DNA of 64,000 nucleotides from Acinetobacter sp. TR3. GTDB taxonomy: Bacteria; Pseudomonadota; Gammaproteobacteria; Pseudomonadales; Moraxellaceae. This document shows, piece by piece, positions 25,700 through 34,816 of this stretch. The position numbers and the translations under genes were made by a program. Within the stretch, counting starts at the first letter, position 1; each line of letters opens with the position of its first letter. Location of the stretch: contig NZ_CP114264.1 in assembly GCF_027105055.1 (NCBI RefSeq), forward strand, positions 2,480,001 to 2,544,000. The letters are read 5' to 3'. The notes below the pieces were generated by a model that worked only from the letters and a program-made list of their open reading frames with translations, was not told where the DNA came from and did no database searches.

Positions 25700-26713
25700 A
25701 TGAGCCGTGATACGATCAGCATCCACTTCGTGAATGCGGCTTTAACAGGTGTGAAACGCCTAGGCATGGACGTTGAAACATTACTTTCACATGTCGGCAT
25801 AGAAGCAGAACTGTTACGTCAGCCAAAAGCGCGTATCTCTCCCGAACAATATACCCGCTTTGTTAAAATGTTATGGATGGTCACTCAAGACGAACATGTG
25901 GGTTTTGATGTACAACCCCGCCGTTTAGGTACATTTGCCATCATGTGCCAATTGATCATCCACTCCAAGACGCTTGGGCAAGCACTCGAACTTTCCTCAC
26001 AATTTTACAAATTATTCGGTGATGAATGGTCTGTAAGCTTAGAACGTGATAAGCACGAAGCCCGCTTAGTACCACACATTCCCAAAGCATTAGACCCTGA
26101 TCATTTTATTACTGAAAGCATGCTGATGATTTGGCATGGACTTGCTTCATGGTTAATCGAACGTCGTTTACCCTTGGAACGTGTACATTTTGGCTATGAA
26201 CGCCCTAACCACGCCGATGAATATGATGCGCTATTCTTTGCGCCTGTGATGCAATTCGATGCACCACGTACAGAAATCACTTTTGCTGCTGATTATCTCG
26301 ATTTACCGATACGCCAAGATGACAAAACCTTAGAAGAATTCTTAAAAGCTGCGCCTGCACAATTATTGGTGAAATTTAAGAATACCAACTCCCTAACTTC
26401 ACGTATTCGTGATGTGTTGAAAAGCCAAATTGGCGAGGAAATGCCAACACTGAATGATGTTGCATCAATGTTGTATTTATCACCACAAACGTTGCGCCGT
26501 CGTTTAGCTGCGGAAGGAAAAAGCTATCAAGGTGTCAAAGATGCCTTACGTCGTGATGCTGCAATCCATTTATTACTCACCCCTAATCTCACCCTTGAAG
26601 ATGTCGCTCAACAAGTCGGCTTCAGCGAAACCAGTACCTTCCACCGTGCCTTCAAGAAATGGACAGGTGTTACTCCTGGTTTATATCGCCAACTACATGG
26701 ACAGCATTTGTAA
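25700..26713 (+). CDS. AraC-family transcriptional regulator (OruR/ArgR-like)
   Basis: A 337-aa regulator. ATG 25700 has GAAGGA at proper spacing; a GTG 30 nt upstream is in frame but less supported. The N-terminal domain (about residues 10-200) is the arabinose-binding-like PF12625 type common in Acinetobacter and Pseudomonas lipid or amine regulators. The C-terminal AraC DNA-binding domain (about 235-330) shows L-Y-L-S-P-Q-T-L-R-R-R-L and the second helix-turn-helix V-A-Q-Q-V-G-F-S-E-T-S-T-F-H-R-A-F-K-K-W-T-G. Its divergence from the CoA-transferase makes that gene the likely target; this is inference. Confidence 0.93.
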   Translation: MSRDTISIHFVNAALTGVKRLGMDVETLLSHVGIEAELLRQPKARISPEQYTRFVKMLWMVTQDEHVGFDVQPRRLGTFAIMCQLIIHSKTLGQALELSSQFYKLFGDEWSVSLERDKHEARLVPHIPKALDPDHFITESMLMIWHGLASWLIERRLPLERVHFGYERPNHADEYDALFFAPVMQFDAPRTEITFAADYLDLPIRQDDKTLEEFLKAAPAQLLVKFKNTNSLTSRIRDVLKSQIGEEMPTLNDVASMLYLSPQTLRRRLAAEGKSYQGVKDALRRDAAIHLLLTPNLTLEDVAQQVGFSETSTFHRAFKKWTGVTPGLYRQLHGQHL

Positions 26714-26729
26714 ATCAAATGTTCTACTA

Positions 26730-26753
26730 GATAGTCTGAAAACTCAGGCTATC
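26730..26753. terminator. Bidirectional terminator between AraC gene and Nudix gene
   Basis: GATAGTCTGA/TCAGGCTATC stem (one wobble) with AAAC loop, touching the Nudix stop codon. Confidence 0.7.
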
Positions 26754-27193
26754 TATTCTGATGATTGAGCAAATAACCATTGCTCTATCCCTTTGGGATA
26801 AACAGGAAATCGGCTAAATTCGATCTGCTCTCGGCTCAGCCATTGCGCAATGTATGTGAAGCCATTGGTTTCGTGACCCTGTATTTCGGCTTCGTTATAT
26901 AATGCGGAGTCCACAAATTCAGCATCATATACAAAAACAATTTCATGCCCTTGTTGACCATCAAAACTGAATAGATTTTCCAGTACGCAAATAAGTTTAG
27001 GCTGAGCAATCTGTTGCTGAATTTCTTCTAGAACTTCTCTTTCAATCGCTTGTACAGAAGTTTCGCCAAACTCTATTCCACCGCCAATTGGTCTGAAAAA
27101 ATATTCATCCTTATTAGGATCATAGCCTTTGGCAAGTAGTACCTTATCCCCATAACGAAATAAGCAAAGGGCTTTTGCTCCTATACGTGTCAT
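26753..27193 (-). CDS. Nudix hydrolase
   Basis: A 146-aa pyrophosphohydrolase. The Nudix box is G-G-x-I-E-F-G-E-T-x7-R-E-V-L-E-E-I (about residues 38-59), matching G-x5-E-x7-R-E-U-x-E-E with the metal-binding Glu pair. It lacks the last G-U residues, with Q-Q-Q-I after the helix, a mild deviation. Substrates of this class are nucleoside diphosphate derivatives; none can be assigned. It overlaps the upstream P-loop gene by ATGA, so the two are co-translated. Confidence 0.9.
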   Translation of the reverse strand: MTRIGAKALCLFRYGDKVLLAKGYDPNKDEYFFRPIGGGIEFGETSVQAIEREVLEEIQQQIAQPKLICVLENLFSFDGQQGHEIVFVYDAEFVDSALYNEAEIQGHETNGFTYIAQWLSREQIEFSRFPVYPKGIEQWLFAQSSE

Positions 27194-27732
27194 TGTACAA
27201 CCTTAATCTGCTGTAAAAATTCTGCTGCTTGTTTCGGTGAAGTTAGATGAATAAATTGAATATGTTGATACTTTTGATCCTGCATCATCATTTGATATTT
27301 TGTCTTATTTCTAGGGTATTGCTGAATCAACCAAATAAAAATTGATTGTTTAGAAAACAATAGCTTTAAACTCTCCCGATTATTAGAGTTTTCCCATAAT
27401 TTTCTTTGGCTTATAAGGTTGAATAAACTCCGTTTTATTAAATGAGAAAAATTTCTAGAAAACGAGTAATCCAACCAAACTATGGTATCTATTTTCACCA
27501 ATTTTAACGACATAGTACGAGTATAATTACCATCCAATACCCAACCACCTGGAGTACGATCCATTTTGTTTTTTAATTTTTCAAAAAACACCTCATCCGT
27601 TGGTTCTTGCCAATCGTCTAGCCAAAACAAATCATCCATTTCGATGTATTGTAATTGTTGCTTTTGAGCCAACAGACGAGCAAATGTCGATTTACCTGAA
27701 CCAGTCGTACCAATGACATTGATAAACTTCAT
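27190..27732 (-). CDS. P-loop kinase-like (FlaR/adenylate-kinase-like) protein
   Basis: A 180-aa protein starting with a Walker A G-T-T-G-S-G-K-S-T (residues 9-17). It then has M-D-D-L-F-W-L-D-D-W (32-41) and G-G-W-V-L-D-G-N-Y near 62-70, the hallmarks of the small P-loop family annotated as DNA topology modulation protein or AAA/adenylate-kinase-like. A lid-like basic segment (S-H-L-I-K-R-S) follows. It probably phosphorylates a small molecule; the substrate is unknown. It forms a two-gene operon with the Nudix hydrolase through a 4-bp overlap. Confidence 0.88.
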   Translation of the reverse strand: MKFINVIGTTGSGKSTFARLLAQKQQLQYIEMDDLFWLDDWQEPTDEVFFEKLKNKMDRTPGGWVLDGNYTRTMSLKLVKIDTIVWLDYSFSRNFSHLIKRSLFNLISQRKLWENSNNRESLKLLFSKQSIFIWLIQQYPRNKTKYQMMMQDQKYQHIQFIHLTSPKQAAEFLQQIKVVQ

Positions 27733-27771
27733 TTTTTATGAGCACACTAAAAATGGCAGACAAGTTTAACG

Positions 27772-27807
27772 AACTTGCATCTGCCCGTGAAGCATCAGAT
27801 GCAAGTT
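27772..27807 (-). terminator. Hairpin after the agmatine-deiminase-like gene
   Basis: AACTTGCATCTG/CAGATGCAAGTT, 12-bp perfect stem, 12-nt loop. It lies immediately past the stop codon on the minus strand. Confidence 0.72.
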
Positions 27808-27817
27808 ATTCAAATTA

Positions 27818-28915
27818 TTATCTTTCTCGTGCAGCTTGAATAAGTTTCCCTGCATTTTCACCTGTCACTTGCCAAGTCAGACAACGTACACTACCTCCCA
27901 TTGGACAAACACTTTCCGCATTGATCGGAATCACTTTCTTCGAAGTATTTTGCTTAATAATACTCAATGCTTTTTGGTCATGTGACATATTAAAAGTCGG
28001 TACATAAATATTGTTATGTGTGACCGTGGCATTCAGATTCACGCCACATGCTGACTCAAAACCTTCCCATTGACCTTTCGGATTGGTCTTATACTCAACA
28101 GGCACTTCCACAATTTTTGCACTTGGAAATGAAGTTTTCAACTCATCCATCACCGTTGTTCTAAATGATGGTGTTTTTGAATAATCATTCACAAGCAACG
28201 TGTTTTTATCAACCCAACTCACCATCCCATCTGAATGTGCAAGTACCTCTTCATCGGGTTCTAGGATGGCAACTTCTTTCGCACCTAAAACCATTTTTAA
28301 TTCTTGTTTCGCCTCATCATAACTCAGCTCATTATCTTCCATAAAACGAGTGGTGGTGATCACTCGACCTGCATAATCATCAACCAGATTGCCGCCATCA
28401 ATCATCAGATCTGTTTTCGCTCTTTGAATTTGATAACGATCTGCAAAACGACTAAAACTTTTCTGCACTGCTTTACTTTGCTTCTCACTCATCGAAGCCC
28501 ATGTATAGATAAATTGTACAGGTTTAATTGGATTGACTGTGGTGAAGTCACGCATCCAAATATCTCGTACATCATCCACCAATAAAATGTCTTCAGGAAC
28601 TTTACCCGTGAAATAAGGCTTAGTATCTTCATCGACCAAAATCACCACATTATCATTCCCGAGAATGGATTTAGCATAATTAATTTGAAAGTCCACAATC
28701 CGTTGAAAAGCGGGTTTATAGTAAGGATCATGGATAGAGGGTGCAGATAAAACTAAAAGCATTTTGTCATCAGCGGGCTGATTTGAGTAAGTTTGGCTCA
28801 CTTTATTTTTATCCTCTACTACTTTGTTATTTTCAATATTCCGTCCAGATGAATCACATCCACAAAATGGCAGCATGAATGCTATCAGGGCATAGTAAGA
28901 CTTTGGTTTTATCAT
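27818..28915 (-). CDS. Agmatine deiminase/PPAD-family protein with lipoprotein-like signal
   Basis: About 365 aa, of the peptidyl-arginine deiminase family (PF04371). I start at ATG 28915 (I-K-P-K-S-Y-Y-A-L-I-A-F-M-L-P-F-C-G-C); an in-frame ATG at 28951 lacks a signal-like start. The Cys after a hydrophobic run could be a lipobox (F-C-G-C, not ideal) or a short anchor. Catalytic pieces are W-M-R-D-F (near 119), D-G-G-N-L near 173, H-S-D-G near 228, and the nucleophile region ending G-G-S-V-R-C near residue 350. Most family members are cytoplasmic and hydrolyse agmatine; an exported version is unusual. The substrate is unproven. Confidence 0.85.
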   Translation of the reverse strand: MIKPKSYYALIAFMLPFCGCDSSGRNIENNKVVEDKNKVSQTYSNQPADDKMLLVLSAPSIHDPYYKPAFQRIVDFQINYAKSILGNDNVVILVDEDTKPYFTGKVPEDILLVDDVRDIWMRDFTTVNPIKPVQFIYTWASMSEKQSKAVQKSFSRFADRYQIQRAKTDLMIDGGNLVDDYAGRVITTTRFMEDNELSYDEAKQELKMVLGAKEVAILEPDEEVLAHSDGMVSWVDKNTLLVNDYSKTPSFRTTVMDELKTSFPSAKIVEVPVEYKTNPKGQWEGFESACGVNLNATVTHNNIYVPTFNMSHDQKALSIIKQNTSKKVIPINAESVCPMGGSVRCLTWQVTGENAGKLIQAARER

Positions 28916-29146
28916 GTGCTTTCGCCCATCTTTTCTATCAATCATTTCCAAACATTAGTCTAATCGAAGATGTCGCTAGACATGTAAAAGAGCACCAAAG
29001 TTAACAATTTGATGGATCACTTGCTTAACCCATCAAATTGGCTAAAAACATCAAACTTGCCAATGTTTATCATCATTGCACTGCCACTTAAATTGAGTAC
29101 ACTCGAAGCACAATGATTTTAATTTAAGGCAATACAAGGAACAGCT

Positions 29147-30352
29147 ATGAGCGAGGCCTATATTATTGATGCCATTCGCACCCCACGCGGAAAAGGAAAA
29201 AAAGACGGCTCATTACATGAAGTAAAACCAATTACTTTACTCACAACATTATTGAATGAATTACAACAACGTCACCAACTTGATACCTCTAAAGTCGATG
29301 ATATCGTTTTAGGTTGTGTTACACCAATTGGTGATCAAGGTGGCGATATTGCCAAAACTGCTGCGATTGCCGCAGGTTGGAATGATGATGTTGCGGGTGT
29401 ACAAATCAACCGTTTCTGTGCTTCTGGTTTAGAAGCAGTAAACTTGGCGGCACAAAAAGTTCGCTCAGGCTGGGAAGATGTTGTGGTTGCTGGCGGTGTA
29501 GAGTCCATGTCACGTATCCCGATGGGTTCAGATGGCGGCCCGTGGGCGCTTGATCCTGAAACCAATTTAAAATCATCTTTTGTACCACAGGGTGTGGGTG
29601 CAGACTTGATTGCAACCTTGGATGGTTATAGTCGTGCAGATGTCGATGCTTTTGCAGTTGGCTCACAACAAAAGGCCGCTGCTGCTCAAGCAAATGGTTA
29701 TTTCGATAAATCAGTTGTGCCTGTGAAAGATCATGCAGGTGTAACAATCCTAGAAAAAGACGAATTTATCAAAGGAACGACCACTGTTGAAGGTTTGGCA
29801 AAACTGAATGCTAGCTTTGAAATGATGGGTCAAATGGGCTTCGATGCCATTGCATTACAAAAATATCCTGAAGCGCAAAAAATTAACCATGTGCATCATG
29901 CAGGTAACTCATCAGGTATCGTCGATGGTGCTGCGGTGGTGTTATTGGCTTCTGAAAAAGCAGTCAAAGAACAAGGCTTGAAACCACGTGCAAAAGTACT
30001 TGCAACTGCATTGGTGGGTACTGACCCAACCATTATGTTGACTGGTCCTGCTCCTGCTGCACGTAAAGCATTAGAAAAAGCAGGCTTAAGCATCGACGAT
30101 ATTGATTTATTTGAAGTGAATGAAGCTTTTGCTGCTGTGGTGATGCGTTTTATCACTGAATTGAAAGTTCCTGCCGAGAAAGTCAATGTCAATGGTGGTG
30201 CAATTGCGATGGGACATCCTTTAGGCGCAACGGGCGCTATGATTCTAGGTACGTTATTGGATGAATTAGAACGTCAAGGCAAGAAGCGTGGTCTAGCAAC
30301 ATTATGTGTGGGTGGTGGTATGGGCATCGCTACCATTATCGAGTTGGTGTAA
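29147..30352 (+). CDS. Acetyl-CoA C-acyltransferase (FadA/FadI-like thiolase)
   Basis: A 401-aa degradative thiolase. The acyl-accepting Cys is in N-R-F-C-A-S-G-L near residue 93. N-E-A-F-A-A lies near 325, the His in G-H-P-L-G-A-T-G near 355, and the second Cys in L-C-V-G-G-G-M-G near 387. It differs clearly from the AtoB-type thiolase at 17755. It precedes a FadB/FadJ-like gene by 277 bp in the same direction, so the two likely form a beta-oxidation pair even though a structured spacer separates them. SD AAGGAA precedes the ATG. Confidence 0.92.
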   Translation: MSEAYIIDAIRTPRGKGKKDGSLHEVKPITLLTTLLNELQQRHQLDTSKVDDIVLGCVTPIGDQGGDIAKTAAIAAGWNDDVAGVQINRFCASGLEAVNLAAQKVRSGWEDVVVAGGVESMSRIPMGSDGGPWALDPETNLKSSFVPQGVGADLIATLDGYSRADVDAFAVGSQQKAAAAQANGYFDKSVVPVKDHAGVTILEKDEFIKGTTTVEGLAKLNASFEMMGQMGFDAIALQKYPEAQKINHVHHAGNSSGIVDGAAVVLLASEKAVKEQGLKPRAKVLATALVGTDPTIMLTGPAPAARKALEKAGLSIDDIDLFEVNEAFAAVVMRFITELKVPAEKVNVNGGAIAMGHPLGATGAMILGTLLDELERQGKKRGLATLCVGGGMGIATIIELV

Positions 30353-30390
30353 ATCACTCAAAACCTCCCTGAAATATGAGACTCGGAAAC

Positions 30391-30607
30391 GTCATTCGCA
30401 ACCTGCATAGTATCTACAATATATTGTTTCTGCGATAAATTGTATAAATGAAAGAATTGAACAGGTTTTGCGAATGACAATGGTTTTGCCTACTTTTGAC
30501 GAAACAAAAGTAGGTCGAACCGAAGGTTTATCCTAAAACTAGATGAGAGCTTAACAAGACGCTGCGATGCTTATATTTACTTATGCAGGTCACTTACGAT
30601 TAAGCTC
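30391..30607. repeat. Nested inverted repeats in the thiolase-hydratase spacer
   Basis: Three inverted pairs fill the 277-bp spacer. GTCATTCGCAACCTG (30391-30405) faces CAGGTTTTGCGAATGAC (30462-30478). CCTACTTTTG/CAAAAGTAGG forms a tight hairpin at 30489-30514. GAGCTTAA (30547) faces TTAAGCTC (30600). No ORF is credible here. It may be a palindromic intergenic repeat or a transcript-processing region. Confidence 0.6.
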
Positions 30608-30629
30608 ATAAAATATTGGACGATGATGT

Positions 30630-32765
30630 ATGAGCGCTATTAAATACGAAAAAAACGCTGACAATATTGTAATTCTTACCCTTGATTCATCGGGTCAATC
30701 TGCAAATACCATGAATGCAGAATTTCGTGACTCACTCAATGAAATCAGCCAAAAGCTGAAAGCTGAAACTGATCTAAAAGGCATTATTTTCCGTTCTGCG
30801 AAGAAAACCTTCTTCGCTGGTGGTGACTTGGATGAACTGATTCAAGTGCAACCTGAACATGCCACTGAATTTTTCAAGATGATTGAAAAACTCAAAGGTG
30901 ACTTACGTACAATCGAAACTTTAGGTGTACCTGTTGTTGCAGCTTTAAACGGTACTGCGCTTGGCGGTGGCTGGGAAATCGCTTTAGGTTGTCATTATCG
31001 TATTGCCATCAACGATCCAAAAACTAAATTTGGTTTACCTGAAGTGACTTTAGGACTACTTCCTGGTGGTGGTGGTATCGTCCGTATGGTGCGTCTGCTC
31101 GGCTTACAAAATGCATTTCCTTTTCTCATGGAAGGTAAGCAATTGGGTGTCGATAAAGCAAAATCTCTTGGCTTAGTTCATGACACGGCTGAGAATGAAC
31201 AAGAGCTGTTAGAAAAAGCAATTGCTTGGGTGAAAGCTAATCCAAAATCACAGCAACCATTTGATGTGAAAGGCTACAAAATCCCGGGTGGCAGTCCAAG
31301 CACTCCTGCGGTGGCACAAGTGCTGGCGATTGCTCCTGCAATGCTACGTGACAAAACAAAAGGTTGCTACCCTGCCCCTGAAGCAATCATGGCGGCTGCG
31401 GTTGAAGGTGCTCAAGTTGATGTAGATACCGCGCTTCGTATTGAATCACGTTACTTTACACAACTGACTGTCGGTCAAGTGTCGAAGAACATGATCGGTA
31501 CATTCTGGCATGGTCTCAATGCTATTAAATCAGGTGCCAGCCGCCCTGCTGATGTTGCAAAATGGCAAGCCACCAAAGTCGGAGTGCTGGGTGCAGGCAT
31601 GATGGGTGCAGGGATTGCCTACTCAACCGCAATCAAAGGCATTCCTGTCGTACTCAAAGATGTGTCTGTAGAAAATGCAGAAAAAGGCAAAGCTTATTCA
31701 CAAAAACTTCTTGATAAGCGTGTTTCACAAGGTCGTATGTCAGCGGAAAAACGCGATCAAGTGTTAGCAATGATTACTGCAACAGCGGATGCGGCAGATT
31801 TGCAAGGCTGTGACTTAATCATTGAAGCAGTATTTGAGAATCAAGAACTCAAAGCTAAAGTGACTCAAGAAGCTGAACAATATTTAGTTGAAGGTGGTAT
31901 TTTTGCTTCAAATACCTCAACTTTACCAATCACAGGTTTGGCAACTGCAAGTAAAGATACCAAGAACTTTATTGGCCTACATTTCTTTAGCCCTGTAGAC
32001 AAAATGCAATTGGTAGAAATCATCAAAGGTAAAGAGACTTCTGCTGAAACATTGGCTAAAGCCTATGACTTTGTTCAGCAAATTGCCAAGACTCCAATTG
32101 TTGTCAATGATAGCCGTGGCTTCTTTACCAGCCGTGTCTTTGGTACGTTCATTCAAGAAGGTATGCGTCTTCTTGCCGAAGGTGTTCATCCAGCGAAAAT
32201 CGAAATGGCAGCGCTCAAAGCAGGTATGCCTGTGGGGCCTCTTGCGATTCAGGATGAGGTTTCTTTAACTCTCACTGAGCATGTTGCAAGCGAAACCCGC
32301 AAAGCGCTACAAGCTGAAGGGAACGACTTACCAAAAACCCCTGTAGATGAAGTGGTTCACACCATGATTCACGAGCTGAATCGTAAAGGTAAAGCAGCAG
32401 GTGCAGGCTTCTACGACTACCCAGAAAATGGCAAAAAACATTTATGGGATGGACTCAGCCGTTGGAGCAAAGACAATCAGATTCCTGAACAAGATATGAT
32501 TGATCGTTTCTTGTTTGTTCAAGCACTCGATACCTTACGCTGCTATGAGGAAGGTGTTTTGGAGTCTGTCATTGATGCCAATGTCGGCTCGATTTTCGGA
32601 ATCGGTTTTGCGCCGTGGACAGGTGGAGCGATTCAGTTCCTCAACCAAAACGGCGTTAAGCAATCTCTAAAGCGTTCAGAAGAATTAGCTGCTAAATACG
32701 GAGAACGCTTTATAGCACCCGCATTACTTAGAAAACATGCTGAATCAGGTGAAATATTTAAATAG
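30630..32765 (+). CDS. FadB/FadJ-like 3-hydroxyacyl-CoA dehydrogenase/enoyl-CoA hydratase
   Basis: A 711-aa multifunctional beta-oxidation enzyme. N-terminal crotonase domain (1 to about 210): the oxyanion F-F-A-G-G-D-L-D near 60 and G-T-A-L-G-G-G-W-E near 110, with catalytic Glu in G-L-P-E-V-T near 135. The NAD-binding domain starts at G-V-L-G-A-G-M-M-G-A-G near residue 317. The HAD motif H-F-F-S-P-V-D-K-M near 450 and C-terminal dehydrogenase domains follow. It hydrates enoyl-CoA and oxidises 3-hydroxyacyl-CoA, feeding the thiolase upstream. Separate chain-length specificity cannot be read. Confidence 0.93.
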   Translation: MSAIKYEKNADNIVILTLDSSGQSANTMNAEFRDSLNEISQKLKAETDLKGIIFRSAKKTFFAGGDLDELIQVQPEHATEFFKMIEKLKGDLRTIETLGVPVVAALNGTALGGGWEIALGCHYRIAINDPKTKFGLPEVTLGLLPGGGGIVRMVRLLGLQNAFPFLMEGKQLGVDKAKSLGLVHDTAENEQELLEKAIAWVKANPKSQQPFDVKGYKIPGGSPSTPAVAQVLAIAPAMLRDKTKGCYPAPEAIMAAAVEGAQVDVDTALRIESRYFTQLTVGQVSKNMIGTFWHGLNAIKSGASRPADVAKWQATKVGVLGAGMMGAGIAYSTAIKGIPVVLKDVSVENAEKGKAYSQKLLDKRVSQGRMSAEKRDQVLAMITATADAADLQGCDLIIEAVFENQELKAKVTQEAEQYLVEGGIFASNTSTLPITGLATASKDTKNFIGLHFFSPVDKMQLVEIIKGKETSAETLAKAYDFVQQIAKTPIVVNDSRGFFTSRVFGTFIQEGMRLLAEGVHPAKIEMAALKAGMPVGPLAIQDEVSLTLTEHVASETRKALQAEGNDLPKTPVDEVVHTMIHELNRKGKAAGAGFYDYPENGKKHLWDGLSRWSKDNQIPEQDMIDRFLFVQALDTLRCYEEGVLESVIDANVGSIFGIGFAPWTGGAIQFLNQNGVKQSLKRSEELAAKYGERFIAPALLRKHAESGEIFK

Positions 32766-32797
32766 TATGACGCTTTTACACTAAGCTGTTTGTATTT

Positions 32798-32823
32798 CCT
32801 CCCTCTTTGATCAAAGAGGGAGG
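32798..32823. terminator. 26-bp perfect palindrome after fadB-like gene
   Basis: CCTCCCTCTTTGA followed directly by its exact complement, with no loop in DNA. On RNA it would form a strong hairpin between two convergent genes. T-richness is limited. Confidence 0.65.
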
Positions 32824-32855
32824 AATATTTATTTTAGACTTTTAAAAATTAAGGT

Positions 32856-33146
32856 TTAACCTAAGAACCAAACTCTTTGAGGCTCAGGTCTTTCGACCAC
32901 TTTTTTAGGTTGTTCCGCTGCGGCAACAGGCGCTTTCACGATATTAAAAGACCGTGTTAAATGATTTACATGACTTTGCAGTTCGGTATCATCAACTGTT
33001 TTTGCATAATCAATTAGGTGCTGAGCATACTCTTGATTTTCTACCATATAAAGAACATCAACCACACGCCCCGTTACTCGTCTTAAACGTACATAAAATT
33101 GTGTAACAGCTGCAAAAACATCCGTATCTGTTGAATCCAAAATCAT
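32856..33146 (-). CDS. Hypothetical 96-aa protein
   Basis: A small soluble protein, start set at ATG 33146 because GGAG lies 7 nt upstream; longer in-frame starts run into poorly coding sequence. It has a helical N-terminal part (T-D-V-F-A-A-V-T-Q-F-Y-V-R-L-R-R near 7-22) and a Pro/Lys/Glu-rich tail ending R-V-W-F-L-G. No domain recognised. It resembles lineage-restricted Acinetobacter hypotheticals in style. Function unknown. Confidence 0.65.
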   Translation of the reverse strand: MILDSTDTDVFAAVTQFYVRLRRVTGRVVDVLYMVENQEYAQHLIDYAKTVDDTELQSHVNHLTRSFNIVKAPVAAAEQPKKVVERPEPQRVWFLG

Positions 33147-33410
33147 TTTTTTCTCCATCATATTTTGTTTTTCATCAATCTTGTTATGACCTTCAAAGTA
33201 GACCATTATCCTGATACTGCTCAGCTTCTTATCTACCTTGAAAGAATCTGTCTTCATTAGATTGAATACTCTTCCTATTTTAACAATCTCATAATGCAAT
33301 CCATATTCGACAAAAGTCGATTTTTAATTTGCTTATTAACATCTGCACACGGAGTGGATTATACTGTTATGTTATAAGGCTATTTATTTTCTCTCTTTAG
33401 GAAAAATCGT

Positions 33411-33632
33411 ATGTCTGAAAAACTCTGTCCAGAAACCTCTCCTTGGGGGTGGAAAGCACTCATTATCACATGTATTTTAAGTTTTCTTTTTATGGTGATT
33501 TTTTACTTGGCAATGAATAACGAACCAGATTATATGCCAATGAATCAGAAGAAAGCAGCAGCTCAATCTGAAATGTCAGAGTCATCAATGACAACCGAAA
33601 CAATGCATGCTGAGCATGAACATCATCACTAA
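33411..33632 (+). CDS. Small single-TM protein (EPDYMP family), copy 1
   Basis: A 73-aa protein: short N-terminus, one TM helix (I-I-T-C-I-L-S-F-L-F-M-V-I-F-Y-L-A-M), then N-E-P-D-Y-M-P-x-x-Q-K-K and a charged tail ending in a His cluster. A clear paralogue lies 1.4 kb downstream, past the patatin gene, sharing G-W-K, F-Y-L-A-M and E-P-D-Y-M-P. Function unknown; the tail could bind metal, as a guess from the E-H-E-H-H-H ending. Confidence 0.75.
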   Translation: MSEKLCPETSPWGWKALIITCILSFLFMVIFYLAMNNEPDYMPMNQKKAAAQSEMSESSMTTETMHAEHEHHH

Positions 33633-33698
33633 AATATTATTGTCGATCATGATGAATCCGTGTTAAACAGGGATTTATCATGTTATTCGAGATTTTCA

Positions 33699-34553
33699 AT
33701 GCTTCACCAAAATCGTCAGGCACTGGTTGTTGAAGGTGGTGGAATGCGTGGTGCATTTACCAGCGGTGTCTTAGATGCATTTTTACAGCAACAATTTAAT
33801 CCTTTTGACCTTTGTGTTGGTGTTTCTTCTGGTTCAACCAATGTCGCAAATTACTTAGCTGCTCAGCAAGGTCGTACTTTGCAAATTTATTTAGACCACT
33901 CACTTCGTTCTGAATTTATTCAATATGGTCGTTTCTTTAAAGGTGGCGATTTACTGGATTTAAAATGGATGTGGGATGTAGTTGAAAAAGAATATCCTTT
34001 AAATCAGACACATCTATTTGAAAATCATCCTGAATTTTATATGGTGCTCACCCATGCGATTTCAGGCGAAGCTACTTATATCAAGGCATCTAAAGACAAT
34101 ATTCTAGATGGATTAAGAGCATCTAGTTCGATTCCAGTTTTGACACGTCAAGCAGTTGACGTATTTGGTGAACCCTATTTTGATGGTGGTGTTGCAGATG
34201 CCCTACCCGTACATTGGGCAGCTCAACAACATGATGTTTCAAAACTCATGGTACTGCGAACACGTCCTCAAAATTATTATAAAGCTAGCAGCAAAGGTGA
34301 TCAGTTACTCGCTAAATATATGTTTCAACAAAAGCGTGGTTTTGCAAAAAGCTTACTTTCAAGAACTCAACGTTACAATGATTCTGTACAATTTGCACGT
34401 TCAGCATCAGGACAAAAAATCCTTGAAGTTTGCCCCCCTGATTTTAAAAACATGGCTGGTCGACTTTCTAAAAATAAAGCAAAAATCCGCTATAGCTATG
34501 ATGTCGGGATCGAAACCGGCTTAAAAGCAATTGAAGATTGGAAAAATCTTTAA
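33699..34553 (+). CDS. Patatin-like phospholipase
   Basis: A 284-aa serine-Asp acyl hydrolase of the patatin family (E. coli YjjU-like). The oxyanion motif G-G-G-M-R-G (residues 13-18), nucleophile elbow G-V-S-S-G-S near 45-50, and D-G-G with the catalytic Asp near residue 162 are intact. I start at ATG 33699; an in-frame GTG at 33660 adds 13 residues of no clear family match. There is no signal peptide, so it probably acts on inner-leaflet lipids. Between two paralogous small membrane-protein genes. Confidence 0.9.
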   Translation: MLHQNRQALVVEGGGMRGAFTSGVLDAFLQQQFNPFDLCVGVSSGSTNVANYLAAQQGRTLQIYLDHSLRSEFIQYGRFFKGGDLLDLKWMWDVVEKEYPLNQTHLFENHPEFYMVLTHAISGEATYIKASKDNILDGLRASSSIPVLTRQAVDVFGEPYFDGGVADALPVHWAAQQHDVSKLMVLRTRPQNYYKASSKGDQLLAKYMFQQKRGFAKSLLSRTQRYNDSVQFARSASGQKILEVCPPDFKNMAGRLSKNKAKIRYSYDVGIETGLKAIEDWKNL

Positions 34554-34565
34554 ATAAAGTAACAA

Positions 34566-34602
34566 CCAAGTCTTGAATGACCCAAATTTAAGACTTGGCT
34601 TT
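34566..34602 (+). terminator. Terminator-like hairpin after patatin gene
   Basis: CCAAGTCTT/AAGACTTGG stem with a 15-nt loop followed by CTTTCCC. A weak T-run. Confidence 0.6.
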
Positions 34603-34816
34603 CCCACCCACTTGATCAAATCATTTACTTTCTGTGATTTTTTATCTTAGATGGAATTCAAAGCACTGACTTTTGTAAATCCATGCTTTTAATTCAGTCA
34701 AAATATAAATGGATAAACGCCACTCAAATGAATCAGAAAGCCATATAATATTTAAGGTTTTATTAATTTTATTGATTAATGCTACAACCTTAAAATTTTA
34801 ATTTTTGGAATTTATT

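Noticed and set aside
33660..33698. Patatin gene starting at GTG 33660
   Set aside because: The extra 13 residues do not fit the family; ATG 33699 places the G-G-G-x-R-G motif at the usual distance.
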